Below are positions 25,549 through 35,078 of a stretch of 64,000 nucleotides of DNA, one piece after another; positions within the stretch are counted from its first letter, which is position 1, and each line of letters opens with the position of its first letter. Position numbers and translations under genes: made by a program. The notes beneath the pieces were generated by a model that worked only from the letters and a program-made list of their open reading frames with translations, searched no databases and was not told the DNA's origin. Source of the DNA: Cyclobacterium lianum (GTDB taxonomy: Bacteria > Bacteroidota > Bacteroidia > Cytophagales > Cyclobacteriaceae); contig NZ_FRCY01000005.1 of assembly GCF_900143075.1 (NCBI RefSeq), forward strand, positions 124,001-188,000, given 5' to 3'.

Positions 25549-26781
25549 ATGACATACCAGATTAAAGAGCTAGCAAACGGAATACGTATAGTACACCAGG
25601 AGGTGACCAGTACCAGAATGGTTCATTGTGGTTTTGTGTTGGACATTGGAAGCAGGGATGAATCCAATGCACAACAAGGATTGGCTCATTTCTGGGAACA
25701 TATGGCATTTAAAGGCACAAAAAAGCGAAAAGCCTTTCACATCATTAACCGACTGGATTCGGTAGGTGGAGAATTGAACGCCTACACCACCAAGGAAAAG
25801 ATCTGCTTTTATGCAACAGTGCTCCACCAGCATTGGGATAAAGCAGCAGAGCTGCTTTGTGACATCACCTTCCACAGCACCTTCCCTGCCAGACAAATTG
25901 AAAAGGAACGACAGGTCATCCTGGAAGAAATGGCCATGTACCGGGATTCGCCAGAAGATTCACTTCAGGATGAATTTGATGCTTTGTTATTCCCGGATCA
26001 TTCCCTGGGGTACAATATTCTGGGCACCGAAGAGAGTGTAGGCAATTTCAGTCAGGGGGATTTCCTGGAATTTGTAGACAAACATCTGGACACCTCCAGG
26101 ATTGTATGTTCGGTGGTCGGGAATATCAGCTTTAAAAAAGCGCTGAGACGTTTGGTGCCGCTTTTGGAAAATATCCCTGCAAAACAAGGCCAACCACGTA
26201 GTAACCCCACCAACGGTTACCAGCCCAAAACCAACATCAGCTACAAAGAAATCTCCCAGGTGCACTGCGCCATGGGCAAGCCTGCGCTGTCTTTGACGGA
26301 TGAGCGGCGCTTTAAATTGTTTCTGCTTAATAATATATTGGGAGGCCCGAGCATGAATTCGAGATTGAACATGGCCCTGAGGGAAAAACACGGCCTCGCA
26401 TACAGCATTGAGTCCATTTATCAGGCTTTTACCGATACGGGATTTGTCGGAATATACTACGGTACAGAAGAAAAAACAGCCGCAAAAGCCAGGAGGATTG
26501 TTTTGAGAGAAATCCGGAAAATCAGGGAGAAAAAACTGGGGACCATGCAGCTCCACATGGGGAAGGAGCAAACTATCGGGCAAATGGCCATGGCAGAAGA
26601 AAACTATTCAGGGCTAATGCTGGTATATGGAAAAAGCTTGCTGGACAAAGGCCTGATTGAGCCATTGGAAGACATATTTTCCAAAATCCGCAATTGTACC
26701 GCAGAAGACCTGCTGCAATTGGCCAATGAGGTGTACAATGATGAATATTTCAGCTTTCTCACCTATTTACCCAAGAGATGA
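25549..26781 (+). CDS. M16-family zinc metallopeptidase (processing-protease type)
   Basis: 410 aa from the ATG at 25549; an upstream extension to 25420 would lie over the promoter element. The inverted zinc motif HxxEH is H47-F-W-E50-H51, and E127 in ERQVILEEM is at the usual distance for the third ligand, so this is an active M16 peptidase rather than an inactive partner. The C-terminal half carries the R/Y substrate-binding region (NMALREKHGLAYSIES). Single-subunit PqqL/MPP-like proteins of about 410-420 aa are common in Bacteroidota. No signal peptide. It overlaps the next gene by four bases (ATGA), so translation is coupled to the methyltransferase. Confidence 0.94.
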   Translation: MTYQIKELANGIRIVHQEVTSTRMVHCGFVLDIGSRDESNAQQGLAHFWEHMAFKGTKKRKAFHIINRLDSVGGELNAYTTKEKICFYATVLHQHWDKAAELLCDITFHSTFPARQIEKERQVILEEMAMYRDSPEDSLQDEFDALLFPDHSLGYNILGTEESVGNFSQGDFLEFVDKHLDTSRIVCSVVGNISFKKALRRLVPLLENIPAKQGQPRSNPTNGYQPKTNISYKEISQVHCAMGKPALSLTDERRFKLFLLNNILGGPSMNSRLNMALREKHGLAYSIESIYQAFTDTGFVGIYYGTEEKTAAKARRIVLREIRKIREKKLGTMQLHMGKEQTIGQMAMAEENYSGLMLVYGKSLLDKGLIEPLEDIFSKIRNCTAEDLLQLANEVYNDEYFSFLTYLPKR

Positions 26782-27419
26782 TGATCAGTGAAGAATTATT
26801 GGCTTACAGCATGCAGCACAGTACTGCCGAAGATGAGCTACTTGCAGACATCAGCCGCCAAACACACCTGAAAGTACTTAAACCACGGATGTTGTCAGGA
26901 CCACTGCAAGGAAAGTTGCTCGAAATGCTGGTACGCATCAGTGGTGCAAAGCGGGTGCTGGAAATAGGCACCTATACCGGCTACGCCACCATCTGCATGG
27001 CCAGAGGACTTGGTGATAAAGGACGAATTGTAAGCCTGGATATCAATGAAGAGCTGGAAACGATGGTCAGGAATTTCTTTTCCCGGTCCGGTTTGGCGGA
27101 GAAAATAGATTACCGGATCGGAAATGCGCTCGACCTGCTACCGCAAATAAAGGAACCCTTCGACTTTGTTTTTATCGACGCTGACAAAAGAAATTATGTC
27201 AATTATTACGATTCGGTCGTTGGGGAGATGAAACCGGGAGGCCTTATTCTGGCGGACAATATTCTCTGGTCCGGAAAGGTATTGGCAGAAAACCGGAAAA
27301 AACTGGACAAGGACACGGCAGCAATATTGGCCTTTAACGAACGGGTCCGGCAAGACCCCAGGGTGGAGAATGTTGTGCTACCCATCCGCGATGGTATTAT
27401 GTTGGTGAGAAAGCTATAG
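26778..27419 (+). CDS. O-methyltransferase (class I SAM-dependent, caffeoyl-CoA/catechol type)
   Basis: 213 aa. The SAM-binding motif I VLEIGTYTGYATICMARGL and the motif FVFIDADKRNYVNYYD with the divalent-metal Asp residues are those of the PF01596 family; GLILADNILWSGKV contributes the following D-N pair. These are cytoplasmic Mg-dependent methyltransferases for catechols and similar hydroxylated rings; the natural substrate in Bacteroidota is unknown. Coupled to the M16 peptidase by an ATGA overlap and six bases upstream of the transglycosylase gene. Confidence 0.93.
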   Translation: MMISEELLAYSMQHSTAEDELLADISRQTHLKVLKPRMLSGPLQGKLLEMLVRISGAKRVLEIGTYTGYATICMARGLGDKGRIVSLDINEELETMVRNFFSRSGLAEKIDYRIGNALDLLPQIKEPFDFVFIDADKRNYVNYYDSVVGEMKPGGLILADNILWSGKVLAENRKKLDKDTAAILAFNERVRQDPRVENVVLPIRDGIMLVRKL

Positions 27420-27424
27420 GCAAA

Positions 27425-29005
27425 ATGAATAAAATCGTTGCAGGTTGGTTATTAATCTTGGTTTTCGGTCTTTCAGAGGCTTGGGCACAGGTGCCACAGG
27501 TACCGCAAACCATTTACTTTGCAGACATGACCTTAAGGCTCAATGCGGCAGCCAGAAAGGAAATCCAAGAGTATGTCGACGCCCAGTACAGCAGCCAATC
27601 CCATTTTCAGGTCAAACTGGACAGGGTAAACCTATACATGCCTGTAGTGGAGCGGGTGCTGAGGGAGGAGGGTGTTCCGGAGGATTTTAAATTTCTGGTC
27701 ATTCAGGAAAGCAGCCTGATCGCAGATGCTGTTTCCACTTCCAACGCGGTGGGCTTCTGGCAATTTAAAAAAACCAGTGCCGAAGAAGTCAACCTGCGGG
27801 TAGATCGTGAAATCGACGAGAGGAAAAGTATCGTGGCCGCCACGAGGGGAGCTGCAGCCTACCTCAAAAAGCACTACAGTTACCTAAACAATTGGGCTAT
27901 CACCCTGGTGTCCTACCAGATGGGGCTTGGCGGAGCCAGGAATTATTATGGCGGCAAATATAGTGGTCAGCGTACCATGGACATTGATCGCTCAACTTAC
28001 TGGTATCTGAAAAAATTCCTTGCCCACAAGATCGCCTATGAGAGACAGCTAAACCAAATGGTAAGTGATGGAGGCTACCTGCACGAATATCCGGTAATAG
28101 GTCCTACAAACCTTAAAAAGGTAGCAAGCAACCTGGGAGTAAGCGAAAAACACCTGATAGAATATAACAAGTGGGCCGTCAGGGGTACGATACCCGGTGA
28201 CCGGACCTATGTGGTCACCTATATTCTGAACGGAATCGTTCCTGAAAGACCCGTTCTGGCAGACAATTCCCCTGTAGCCAAAGATGAAGGTCTCTCTCCG
28301 GTGAAGAAAAATGCCCAGGGCTACCCACAAGTGACTGGGAATACCAATAAAGCCAGGCTACCCGGCCAGATCCGTATAAATGGCATAAAAGGAATCCTTG
28401 CATCCGGCGACAGCCACAGTGAGCTGGCAGCGCAAGCAGAAATTAGCGTCAGAAAATTAAGAAGAACCAATGACCTGAAAGCGGATGATCCCATCCAGAC
28501 TGGTAAATATTATTACACGAAAAGAAAAAAAGCTAGGGCAGAAGTAGCAGAGCACATTGTCCAACCCGGGGAAACCCTTTGGGGTATCTCTCAACTTTAC
28601 GGGATCCGCCTGCACTCCCTGATGGCAAAAAACCGGATCTACAAAGACAAGCAACTTTTGCCTGGCATGGTACTCCGTCTGAGAAAATACTATAAAAGAA
28701 ATGAGCCTGTTTCCAGGGTAAAATTACTTCCCCCCGCACCCAAACAAGCGACAGTCAAAACCAGAAAACCGGAATCCCCTGGCAATACCAGGGCTCCCGT
28801 CCGGAATACAGTCCTTCCAGAAAACGAAGCTCCTGAAGCGGATTCGGGTCCGATTTTTCACCAGGTCCAACCCGGAGATACCCTCTATGCAATATCCAGA
28901 AAATACATGGTCTCCGTTCAGGAATTGAAAGACTGGAACAATATCGGACCGGACAATATCCTTTCGGTCGGACAAAAACTGGAAATCAGGAAACAAATAG
29001 AGTAA
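27425..29005 (+). CDS. LysM-containing lytic transglycosylase (MltD-like)
   Basis: 526 aa. Signal peptide to about residue 22 (VFGLSEAWAQ). Residues about 65-215 are the SLT/goose-lysozyme-like fold: catalytic E95 in LVIQESSL, then AVGFWQFKKTSAEEVNL and VSYQMGLGGARNYYGG. It cleaves the MurNAc-GlcNAc bond of peptidoglycan forming the 1,6-anhydro product. The C-terminal half carries two clear LysM modules, starting HIVQPGETLWGISQ (about 377) and HQVQPGDTLYAISR (about 477), separated by a Pro-rich linker; a third degenerate one may lie at about 320-365. Periplasmic. Third gene of the M16/OMT operon. Confidence 0.94.
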   Translation: MNKIVAGWLLILVFGLSEAWAQVPQVPQTIYFADMTLRLNAAARKEIQEYVDAQYSSQSHFQVKLDRVNLYMPVVERVLREEGVPEDFKFLVIQESSLIADAVSTSNAVGFWQFKKTSAEEVNLRVDREIDERKSIVAATRGAAAYLKKHYSYLNNWAITLVSYQMGLGGARNYYGGKYSGQRTMDIDRSTYWYLKKFLAHKIAYERQLNQMVSDGGYLHEYPVIGPTNLKKVASNLGVSEKHLIEYNKWAVRGTIPGDRTYVVTYILNGIVPERPVLADNSPVAKDEGLSPVKKNAQGYPQVTGNTNKARLPGQIRINGIKGILASGDSHSELAAQAEISVRKLRRTNDLKADDPIQTGKYYYTKRKKARAEVAEHIVQPGETLWGISQLYGIRLHSLMAKNRIYKDKQLLPGMVLRLRKYYKRNEPVSRVKLLPPAPKQATVKTRKPESPGNTRAPVRNTVLPENEAPEADSGPIFHQVQPGDTLYAISRKYMVSVQELKDWNNIGPDNILSVGQKLEIRKQIE

Positions 29006-29011
29006 ACACCG

Positions 29012-29019
29012 TATATTTG
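29012..29019 (+). promoter_or_regulatory. -7 promoter element before the DUF3078 gene
   Basis: TATATTTG matches TAnnTTTG exactly and ends 19 bases before the ATG at 29039, giving a short leader. No clear TTTG at -33. It suggests the DUF3078 gene has its own promoter in addition to read-through. Confidence 0.45.
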
Positions 29020-29038
29020 CGCCATATTTAAATGAATC

Positions 29039-30022
29039 ATGCCCGGTAGGATTATTTTCTTTTTTGTATTGCTATTGATCAGCAGATCCGGTTTCTCACA
29101 GGATATTTCCAAAGCCGACACGGTAATCATCGGAGGAGACACCCTGATCATGCGGGGTGACTCTTTAATCTTTACCACGGAAGCACCCCCGGTTTACTGG
29201 GACCGGGGCGGTAACTTTAATTTCAGCCTGCAGCAGGTAAGTTTAAGCAACTGGGCAGCGGGAGGAGCAAGTTCCTTTGCCTTAAACACCGGTGTACAGC
29301 TTTTTGCCAACTACAAAAAAGACAACATCATTTGGGACACCAAACTGGCCGTGAATTACGGCATAAACAGGCAAACCGGCAGGGCCTATCCCACCCGGAA
29401 GTCAAATGATAATTTCAACTTTTCCAGTAAATATGGCCGGCAGTTGGGAGAAAAAGTCTATCTGTCCACGCAAATTGATGCCAGGACCCAACTATTAGAA
29501 GGCTACAGGTATTTCCGACCCTCAGGCGCAGAGCGAGATAGCCGCAACCGAATTTCGGACTTCTTAAGTCCTGGGTATATTCAATCCTCTACCGGTCTGA
29601 ATTACCAGACTACCCTAAAAAATGACGGCAAATTTTCTACCATCATTTCACCATTTACAGGGAGATTTACCATCGTACTAGATGACTCGCTTAGCCGTGC
29701 GGGGGCTTTTGGCGTTATACCCGGAGAGAAAGTAAGACCGGAAGCAGGAGTATCCATGGGTACCACGGTGGATATCCAGTTGATGGAAAATATCCGCTGG
29801 AAAGCCGATCTCAACCTTTTTTCAAATTATGAAAAGCTCGGGAACATGGTGGTCAATTTTAATTCTGCCATTAATTTAAAGGTCAACAGGTACATCACTA
29901 CGAGGATTGAAACCATCCTGATCTACGATGAGAACGTGTTCATCGAACAGGATGACGGCAGTTCTACCCGTGCCATTCAGCTACAGAACCTGATAAATTT
30001 TGGCATAGGACTGGATTTTTAA
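29039..30022 (+). CDS. DUF3078 protein, probable outer-membrane beta-barrel
   Basis: 327 aa with a signal peptide (IIFFFVLLLISRSGFSQ). The region after residue 60 matches DUF3078: FSLQQVSLSNWAAGGASSFALN, then alternating strands with aromatic ends such as LAVNYGINRQTGR and RYITTRIETILIYDENV, and a C-terminal INFGIGLDF ending in Phe as in outer-membrane barrels. Bacteroidota proteins of this type are essential or conserved in several species but without a clear assigned role. The stop overlaps the convergent dnaX stop by four bases. Confidence 0.88.
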   Translation: MPGRIIFFFVLLLISRSGFSQDISKADTVIIGGDTLIMRGDSLIFTTEAPPVYWDRGGNFNFSLQQVSLSNWAAGGASSFALNTGVQLFANYKKDNIIWDTKLAVNYGINRQTGRAYPTRKSNDNFNFSSKYGRQLGEKVYLSTQIDARTQLLEGYRYFRPSGAERDSRNRISDFLSPGYIQSSTGLNYQTTLKNDGKFSTIISPFTGRFTIVLDDSLSRAGAFGVIPGEKVRPEAGVSMGTTVDIQLMENIRWKADLNLFSNYEKLGNMVVNFNSAINLKVNRYITTRIETILIYDENVFIEQDDGSSTRAIQLQNLINFGIGLDF

Positions 30023-31739
30023 AAATCGGTTTCCAAACCAAAACGGGCAGCCAGATCCTTTAATGCTGGTGATTTTTTCATTAAGAAAACGAATTTTTCA
30101 CTGGAAGTGTACAGGTTTCTGGATGTGTCTGCCACTGCTTCCCTCACTTCAAAGCCCACTTCCAGATCCGGATGATGCAACTTTCTTCGCAAAATACCTG
30201 TCAATTCAGGTTTCAATTTGGCAAAAAGATCCTCCTGAAGGCCCTTACTTAAAAAAAACACTACATGATGGCCGCGAACTTCAAAAGGTTGTTTTAAAAG
30301 TGCCATTTCCATGTTTTTGTGGCCCTCACCAAATTCCACCCGCACCTCTTCCAGCATATTATTAACAGCCTGCTCTGTGAGGGCTTCAGCAGGCTGGACC
30401 GCTTGTTGCTTCCTGTCTGGTACGCTGTCTTTTTGATCTTCCTCCGCTCTGGCCTTTGGCTTTTCCTTTATTTGATCACGGACGGCTGCCAGGCTCGATG
30501 GAATAGCGATTGTTTTTTTGACCGGAACGGTCTCCTGTACCCTGCCGGGAGCGGGTTGGGGATTGGGTAAATCCTCTGCTGCAGGTTTTTCTTCACCCGT
30601 TATGCTTTTTTTTTTGAATCTGCCAAAGCTGCCAGATTGATGGCATGAGGCAATTTGGCGAGCTTCATCAAAACCAATTCCACATGCAGCCGCTGGTTTT
30701 TGCTGCTTTTATATGCCATGTCGGCCTGGTTGCAGATGTTGAGTGCAGAGAGTAAAAACGAAACCGGTGCTTTGGCAGCCTGGGTAGTGTACCGGCTCTT
30801 TACCGCTTCAGAAACCTGGAGGAGCTCTACCGTATCGGCATCCTTGCATACCATCAATTCCCGGAAATGCTCACTCAGTCCCACCAAAAAATCGTGGCCG
30901 TCGAATCCCTTCTTCAGGATTTCATCAAAGATCAGCAAGGCCTGCGAAATGCTCTCATCCAACAGGGCTTCGGTGGTTTTAAAATAATAGTCATAATCCA
31001 ATACATGCAGATTGCCTATCGTTTCCTGGTAGGTAACCTTATTGCCCGCCGAAAAGGTGACAATCAGGTCAAAAATAGACAGCGCATCCCGGAGCGCTCC
31101 ATCTGCCTTGCTCGCTATCAGCCTTAGCGCCTCATCTTCATAGTTGATCCCCTCCTCTTTTGCGATATAGGCCAGATGCTGGCTGATATCCTGAACCTGT
31201 ATCCGGTTAAAATCAAAAATCTGGCACCTGGACAGGATAGTGGGTAGGATTTTGTGTTTCTCTGTAGTGGCGAGGATAAAGACAGCATGTTTTGGTGGCT
31301 CCTCCAGGGTTTTCAGAAAGGCATTGAAGGCTGCGGTACTGAGCATATGCACCTCATCGATGATATAGACTTTGTACTTCCCTTTCTGAGGAACATACCT
31401 GACCTGCTCGACCAGGTTGCGTATCTCATCTACAGTGTTATTTGAAGCCGCATCCAGTTCATGTACATTAAAGGAACTACTGGAATTAAACGCTTCGCAG
31501 GAACTGCAGGCATTGCAGGCTTCTCCACTTTCCAGCCTGGACTCACAGTTTATCGTTTTGGCAAGTATCCTGGCACAGGTGGTTTTCCCCACGCCCCTGG
31601 GCCCGCAAAACAAAAATGCCTGGGCAAGGTGATTGTTTACAATGGCGTTTTTCAGGGTGGTGGTAATGTGGTTCTGTCCCACCACACTTTTGAAATCGGA
31701 AGGCCTGTATTTTCTGGCAGAAACAACAAAATTTTCCAT
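30019..31739 (-). CDS. dnaX: DNA polymerase III subunits tau/gamma; tau requires a -1 frameshift
   Basis: Clamp-loader ATPase. ATG at 31739 (a GTG one codon earlier also opens). Frame 0 encodes 379 aa and stops at TAA 30602-30600: Walker A GPRGVGKT at 46-53, zinc cysteines C65, C75, C78, C81, Walker B IIDEVH at 126-131, sensor 1 ATTE, and domain III. That product equals a gamma form. The sequence TCA then nine more A then GCATAA (ten A in total, 30606-30615) precedes the stop by one codon. In the -1 frame, translation continues without a stop from 30606 to TAG/TAA at 30021-30019: a Lys/Pro/Glu-rich linker, then a domain ending LAARFGLETDF, giving tau of 573 aa, the usual Bacteroidota length. 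Programmed frameshifting or transcriptional slippage are both possible; a homopolymer sequencing error is the alternative. The frame-0 identity is certain. Confidence 0.92.
30600..30615 (-). promoter_or_regulatory. A10 slippery site at the dnaX gamma stop
   Basis: On the minus strand, S-K-K-K-A-stop is encoded by TCA AAA AAA AAA GCA TAA, a run of ten A. It contains A AAA AAA, which fits the X-XXY-YYZ form for tandem -1 slippage, and is also long enough for RNA polymerase slippage as known from Thermus dnaX. I saw no strong stem-loop just downstream and no clear upstream Shine-Dalgarno stimulator. Confidence 0.7.
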
Positions 31740-31787
31740 CACCGCAATTTATGAAATTAATTGAACTTAAATTTGTTCCCCTACCCT

Positions 31788-31812
31788 TTTTAGCTGTTTA
31801 CAAAAGCTAAAA
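31788..31812. terminator. Hairpin between the GNAT and dnaX genes
   Basis: TTTTAGCT at 31788-31795 pairs with AGCTAAAA at 31805-31812 around a 9-base loop. It lies downstream of the minus-strand GNAT gene and upstream of dnaX, so it may end GNAT transcripts. The U-run is inside the stem, so the call is tentative. Confidence 0.35.
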
Positions 31813-31886
31813 GGCTGACCGTTTGCTTTTTAAAAAATATTCCAAAATTGAGGGACTTTTCCCACCTTCCCCAAATTGTATGGCTT

Positions 31887-32750
31887 TCAACCGAGCTCAG
31901 GACCCGTTATCAGATAATACTTATGGGGTAGGCCAGGGCAGTGATTGGCATGCAAATACATCCGTACAAGTTCACGCTGCTGGGTAAAACCCTGCTCCTT
32001 CAGCCAGCTGTTCATCTCCAGGCGCTCGGAGGCCATATCCAGTACCAATTCCATCCCGGTGCCCCATTCCAGGATGGCTGAGCGGAGAAGTTTTTTTGCT
32101 ACCCCATCATTCTCTGCGACCATCGGCCCCAGTTGCAGGTATTTACTTCCCTTTCTACTCAGCAAAAAACCATTAATCCTTTCCTGATCCTTCGCCACAT
32201 ATGCGCCCTCCGGAAATGTTGCCATTACGTGCGACAGCACAATTTCCCTGTTTGTACCGAAAATGGGAGTATCATAGGAGGCAATTTCGCCAGGACCAAC
32301 AGACTCCAATGGGAAAACGGAAGCAGGGAGGCCTCGCTGCTCCGAAAACGGAGCAGGCTTGCGGGTCCATCTGAAAAGCGAATATTCCTTTCTGAATCCC
32401 AATTTTTCGTACACCGCTTGCCCGGCAGGAGTAGCATCTAATTTAATGGTCTGCCGATCACTTAACCGGTCAATAAGCTCAAGCATCAGCCGTTTGCTGA
32501 TACCTCTACGCCTGAATTCCTGCTGTACGAGCATCATCCCTATCCAGGCTAGTTTGGTATCATAAGCAAAAGCCGTTACGGTCGCTACAGTTTTTCCCTC
32601 CTTTCTTGCGACCAGGCAAAGTCTGGGATCCCCACCCAGAAACAGCTTCCAGTCTGCTTCGGTTTGGTTCCACCCTTCTGCGGCCTTTAGGGCCATTGCT
32701 GCTGGCAGATCTTCCTCCTGCATGTGTTTGATATATATTTCGGATTCCAT
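31887..32750 (-). CDS. GNAT-family N-acetyltransferase, two-domain type
   Basis: 287 aa, soluble. Residues about 5-135 form the GNAT core: KHMQEEDLPAAMALKAAEGWNQTEADW, WIGMMLVQQEFRRRGISKRLM (the acetyl-CoA binding Q/RxxGxG/A loop appears as RRRGIS) and AVYEKLGFRKEY. Residues about 150-285 are the second acetyltransferase-like domain (PF18014, Acetyltransf_18) seen in the YitH/HolE-like group. Substrate unknown. Separate transcription unit on the minus strand, divergent from the ABC transporter genes. Confidence 0.9.
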   Translation of the reverse strand: MESEIYIKHMQEEDLPAAMALKAAEGWNQTEADWKLFLGGDPRLCLVARKEGKTVATVTAFAYDTKLAWIGMMLVQQEFRRRGISKRLMLELIDRLSDRQTIKLDATPAGQAVYEKLGFRKEYSLFRWTRKPAPFSEQRGLPASVFPLESVGPGEIASYDTPIFGTNREIVLSHVMATFPEGAYVAKDQERINGFLLSRKGSKYLQLGPMVAENDGVAKKLLRSAILEWGTGMELVLDMASERLEMNSWLKEQGFTQQRELVRMYLHANHCPGLPHKYYLITGPELG

Positions 32751-32887
32751 AGGCTCAGGTATTCTTCCAAAGATGTAATATTTGCCAGTAAACGGGAAAT
32801 ATTTAACAGCAGTTGTTAATTTTTTTATATTTTAGGCCTTGAATATTGATACCAGAAGTACGAAAAAAAATAGACCCCGAAAACCAC

Positions 32888-34375
32888 ATGGTGCGTAACC
32901 TGATAAAACTGGAAATACTAAAAAGGGTAAGGAGCACATCCTTCGCCAGAAGTGCGGCTATTGGAGTTTTCGTTTTTTTTATTGGTATTTTTCTATTAGG
33001 GTACCTGTTTTTATTCGGTCTGGTACTCAACAGTCTGGTAAAAAACATACTCGAAAAAGACGATGCCATTCACTTTATCAATAGCTGTTTGCTGTACTTT
33101 TTTTTATTGGAACTCATATACCGGTACTTTATCCAGCAATTACCCGTCATTAGCCTTGGCAGCTTCCTGCACCTGCCCCTGGCAAAGTCCCATATCATCC
33201 ATTTTCTTTTGGGCAGCAGTTTTATATCTCCGTTGAACATCATTTCTCTGCTCGTTTTCGGGCCATTTGCATTGATGGAGATCAAGCCGCTTTTTGGTGT
33301 CGGTCCCGCAAGTATATGGTTGACCGCCGTGGTACTCACAAGCTGGTCCATTCACTGGTTTATACTCTGGTTCAAGCAGCGGTTTGAAGATAGCCTCATA
33401 GGGACTTTAGCCGTGTTCACTACGCTCCTGATCAGTCTGGGGGCCAATTACCTTGGTTTATACGACCTGGGAGCTTTTTTTGAACCGGTTTTTACCTTCG
33501 CGCTTGAAAGTCCTGTCCCCGTCTTTCTCCTGCTTACCCTTGTGATCCTGAGTTATTTCCTCTGCTTTGCCTTTTACCGTCAAAATGCCTACCTGGAGGA
33601 GCTTAGCGAAAGGGAGCATCTGCAGTTTGCCAATAAAAACCTGGGTTTTTTGTCGAAATTCGGGCTGGCAGGAGAGATGGCCAATCTGGAATGGAAACTG
33701 ATCATCCGGCACAAGAAAAGCAGGACTTACCTGATGCTATGCCTTATTTTTCTCTTGTATGGATTGATTTTTTACAATAATCCGGCCTATCAATCGGCCA
33801 CAGGATTCAGTTACTCATTTATTTTCGTAGGCACTTTCATCACAGGTATTTTCATGCTCCAATACGGGCAACTTTTTTTGAGCTGGAATTCTCCGGTTTT
33901 CGACTTTTATGTCCATCAGAAAAACGGCCTGAAAGCACTGGTTAGAGGAAAATATCTTTTATTTACAGGGATATCGCTCATGAGCTTTGTGCTCTCTATT
34001 CCCTATGTTTATTTTGGCTGGGATGTTTTGCTGATACATCTGGCCACTTTTCTGTTCAATATCGGAGTTACCATGCATCTGGTCATCTATCTGGCTTTAT
34101 GGAAACCAAAACCCATGGACCTCAACAAGGGGTCGATGTTTAACTACGAGGGAATGGGATTGTCTCAGTTTCTGATGTTCATCCCATTGGTCGCTGCGCC
34201 CTACGCCGTATTTTTGCCCTTTGCGTTCTGGTTTGGCGATTATGCAGGTTTGCTGGCCATGAGCATCGTCGGATTGTTTGGGATCCTGATTTTTCGAAAA
34301 GTATCCACTTCGGTAGCAGAGAAGGTCCTTGAAAACAAATATGAAATATCCTCGGCATTTCGACAGGAATTATGA
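32888..34375 (+). CDS. DUF5687 multi-pass membrane protein, ABC exporter permease-like
   Basis: 495 aa from the ATG at 32888; the frame is open from a TTG at 32846 but MVRNLIKLEILKRVRSTSFARS is the usual family start, a basic amphipathic helix before the first span. About ten to twelve hydrophobic spans, arranged as two halves with a soluble segment near residues 220-265 (EELSEREHLQFANK; MANLEWKLIIRHKKSR). This is the DUF5687 family of Bacteroidota, always next to an ABC ATPase, as here: the ATPase starts in a four-base ATGA overlap. It is therefore most likely the permease of an exporter of unknown substrate. Confidence 0.85.
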   Translation: MVRNLIKLEILKRVRSTSFARSAAIGVFVFFIGIFLLGYLFLFGLVLNSLVKNILEKDDAIHFINSCLLYFFLLELIYRYFIQQLPVISLGSFLHLPLAKSHIIHFLLGSSFISPLNIISLLVFGPFALMEIKPLFGVGPASIWLTAVVLTSWSIHWFILWFKQRFEDSLIGTLAVFTTLLISLGANYLGLYDLGAFFEPVFTFALESPVPVFLLLTLVILSYFLCFAFYRQNAYLEELSEREHLQFANKNLGFLSKFGLAGEMANLEWKLIIRHKKSRTYLMLCLIFLLYGLIFYNNPAYQSATGFSYSFIFVGTFITGIFMLQYGQLFLSWNSPVFDFYVHQKNGLKALVRGKYLLFTGISLMSFVLSIPYVYFGWDVLLIHLATFLFNIGVTMHLVIYLALWKPKPMDLNKGSMFNYEGMGLSQFLMFIPLVAAPYAVFLPFAFWFGDYAGLLAMSIVGLFGILIFRKVSTSVAEKVLENKYEISSAFRQEL

Positions 34376-35070
34376 TAAAAATTAATGGCTTGAAAAAAAT
34401 TTATGGAGCAACTACCGTACTCAATATCCCCGGGCTGACCATCCCTAAAAGCCAGTGTTTCGGGCTGGTGGGGAATAACGGCGCTGGTAAAACCACCTTG
34501 TTTCGCATCATGCTTGACCTGGTTCGGGCCACAGAGGGCGAGGTAATGGTGGATGAAGAAAATGTAAGCAAAGGAGAACAGTGGAAAACAAAAGTCGGTG
34601 CTTATCTGGATGAAAACATGCTGCTTTCCTTCCTGAGTCCGGAGGAATATTTTACTGCATTACGTAAAATATACCATCTTTCAGAGCAAGACCTGAACCT
34701 GCATTTGGAAAAATTTACCGACTTCTTCAATGGTGAAATCCTGGGAAGGAAAAAGTATATTCGTGATCTTTCGAAAGGAAACATCAAGAAAGTGGGGATT
34801 GCAGCAGCCATGCTGGGTAATCCCGAAGCCATCTTGCTGGACGAACCATTTGAGAACCTTGATCCAAGTTCCCAGATCCGGCTCAAAAAGCTCATCCTGA
34901 AAGAAAAGGATGCCAATCAGGTGACTTTTCTGATTTCCAGCCATGACCTGAACCACGTCATAGAAATTTGCGACCGAATCGTACTTCTGGAAAAAGGAGA
35001 GATGATCAAAGACCTGCAGGAAAAAAATGCCATGGCTGAGGAACTGAATGCTTATTTTAATGTAAGCTGA
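34372..35070 (+). CDS. ABC transporter ATP-binding protein
   Basis: 232 aa. Walker A GLVGNNGAGKTTLF (about residues 34-47), Q-loop region VGAYLDENMLLSFLSPEEYF, a variant signature LSKGNIKKVGIAAAML (SKGN in place of the common SGGQ), Walker B AILLDEPFENLDP and H-loop LISSHDLNHV. Cytoplasmic ATPase of an ABC-2-like exporter with the DUF5687 protein as membrane partner; the two are translationally coupled through ATGA. Confidence 0.95.
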   Translation: MIKINGLKKIYGATTVLNIPGLTIPKSQCFGLVGNNGAGKTTLFRIMLDLVRATEGEVMVDEENVSKGEQWKTKVGAYLDENMLLSFLSPEEYFTALRKIYHLSEQDLNLHLEKFTDFFNGEILGRKKYIRDLSKGNIKKVGIAAAMLGNPEAILLDEPFENLDPSSQIRLKKLILKEKDANQVTFLISSHDLNHVIEICDRIVLLEKGEMIKDLQEKNAMAEELNAYFNVS

Positions 35071-35078
35071 AACATCGC

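Noticed and set aside
30019-30357. Separate 112-codon gene downstream of dnaX
   Set aside because: Its frame continues upstream without a stop to the A10 run and it encodes the tau C-terminal domain, so it is part of dnaX rather than an independent gene.
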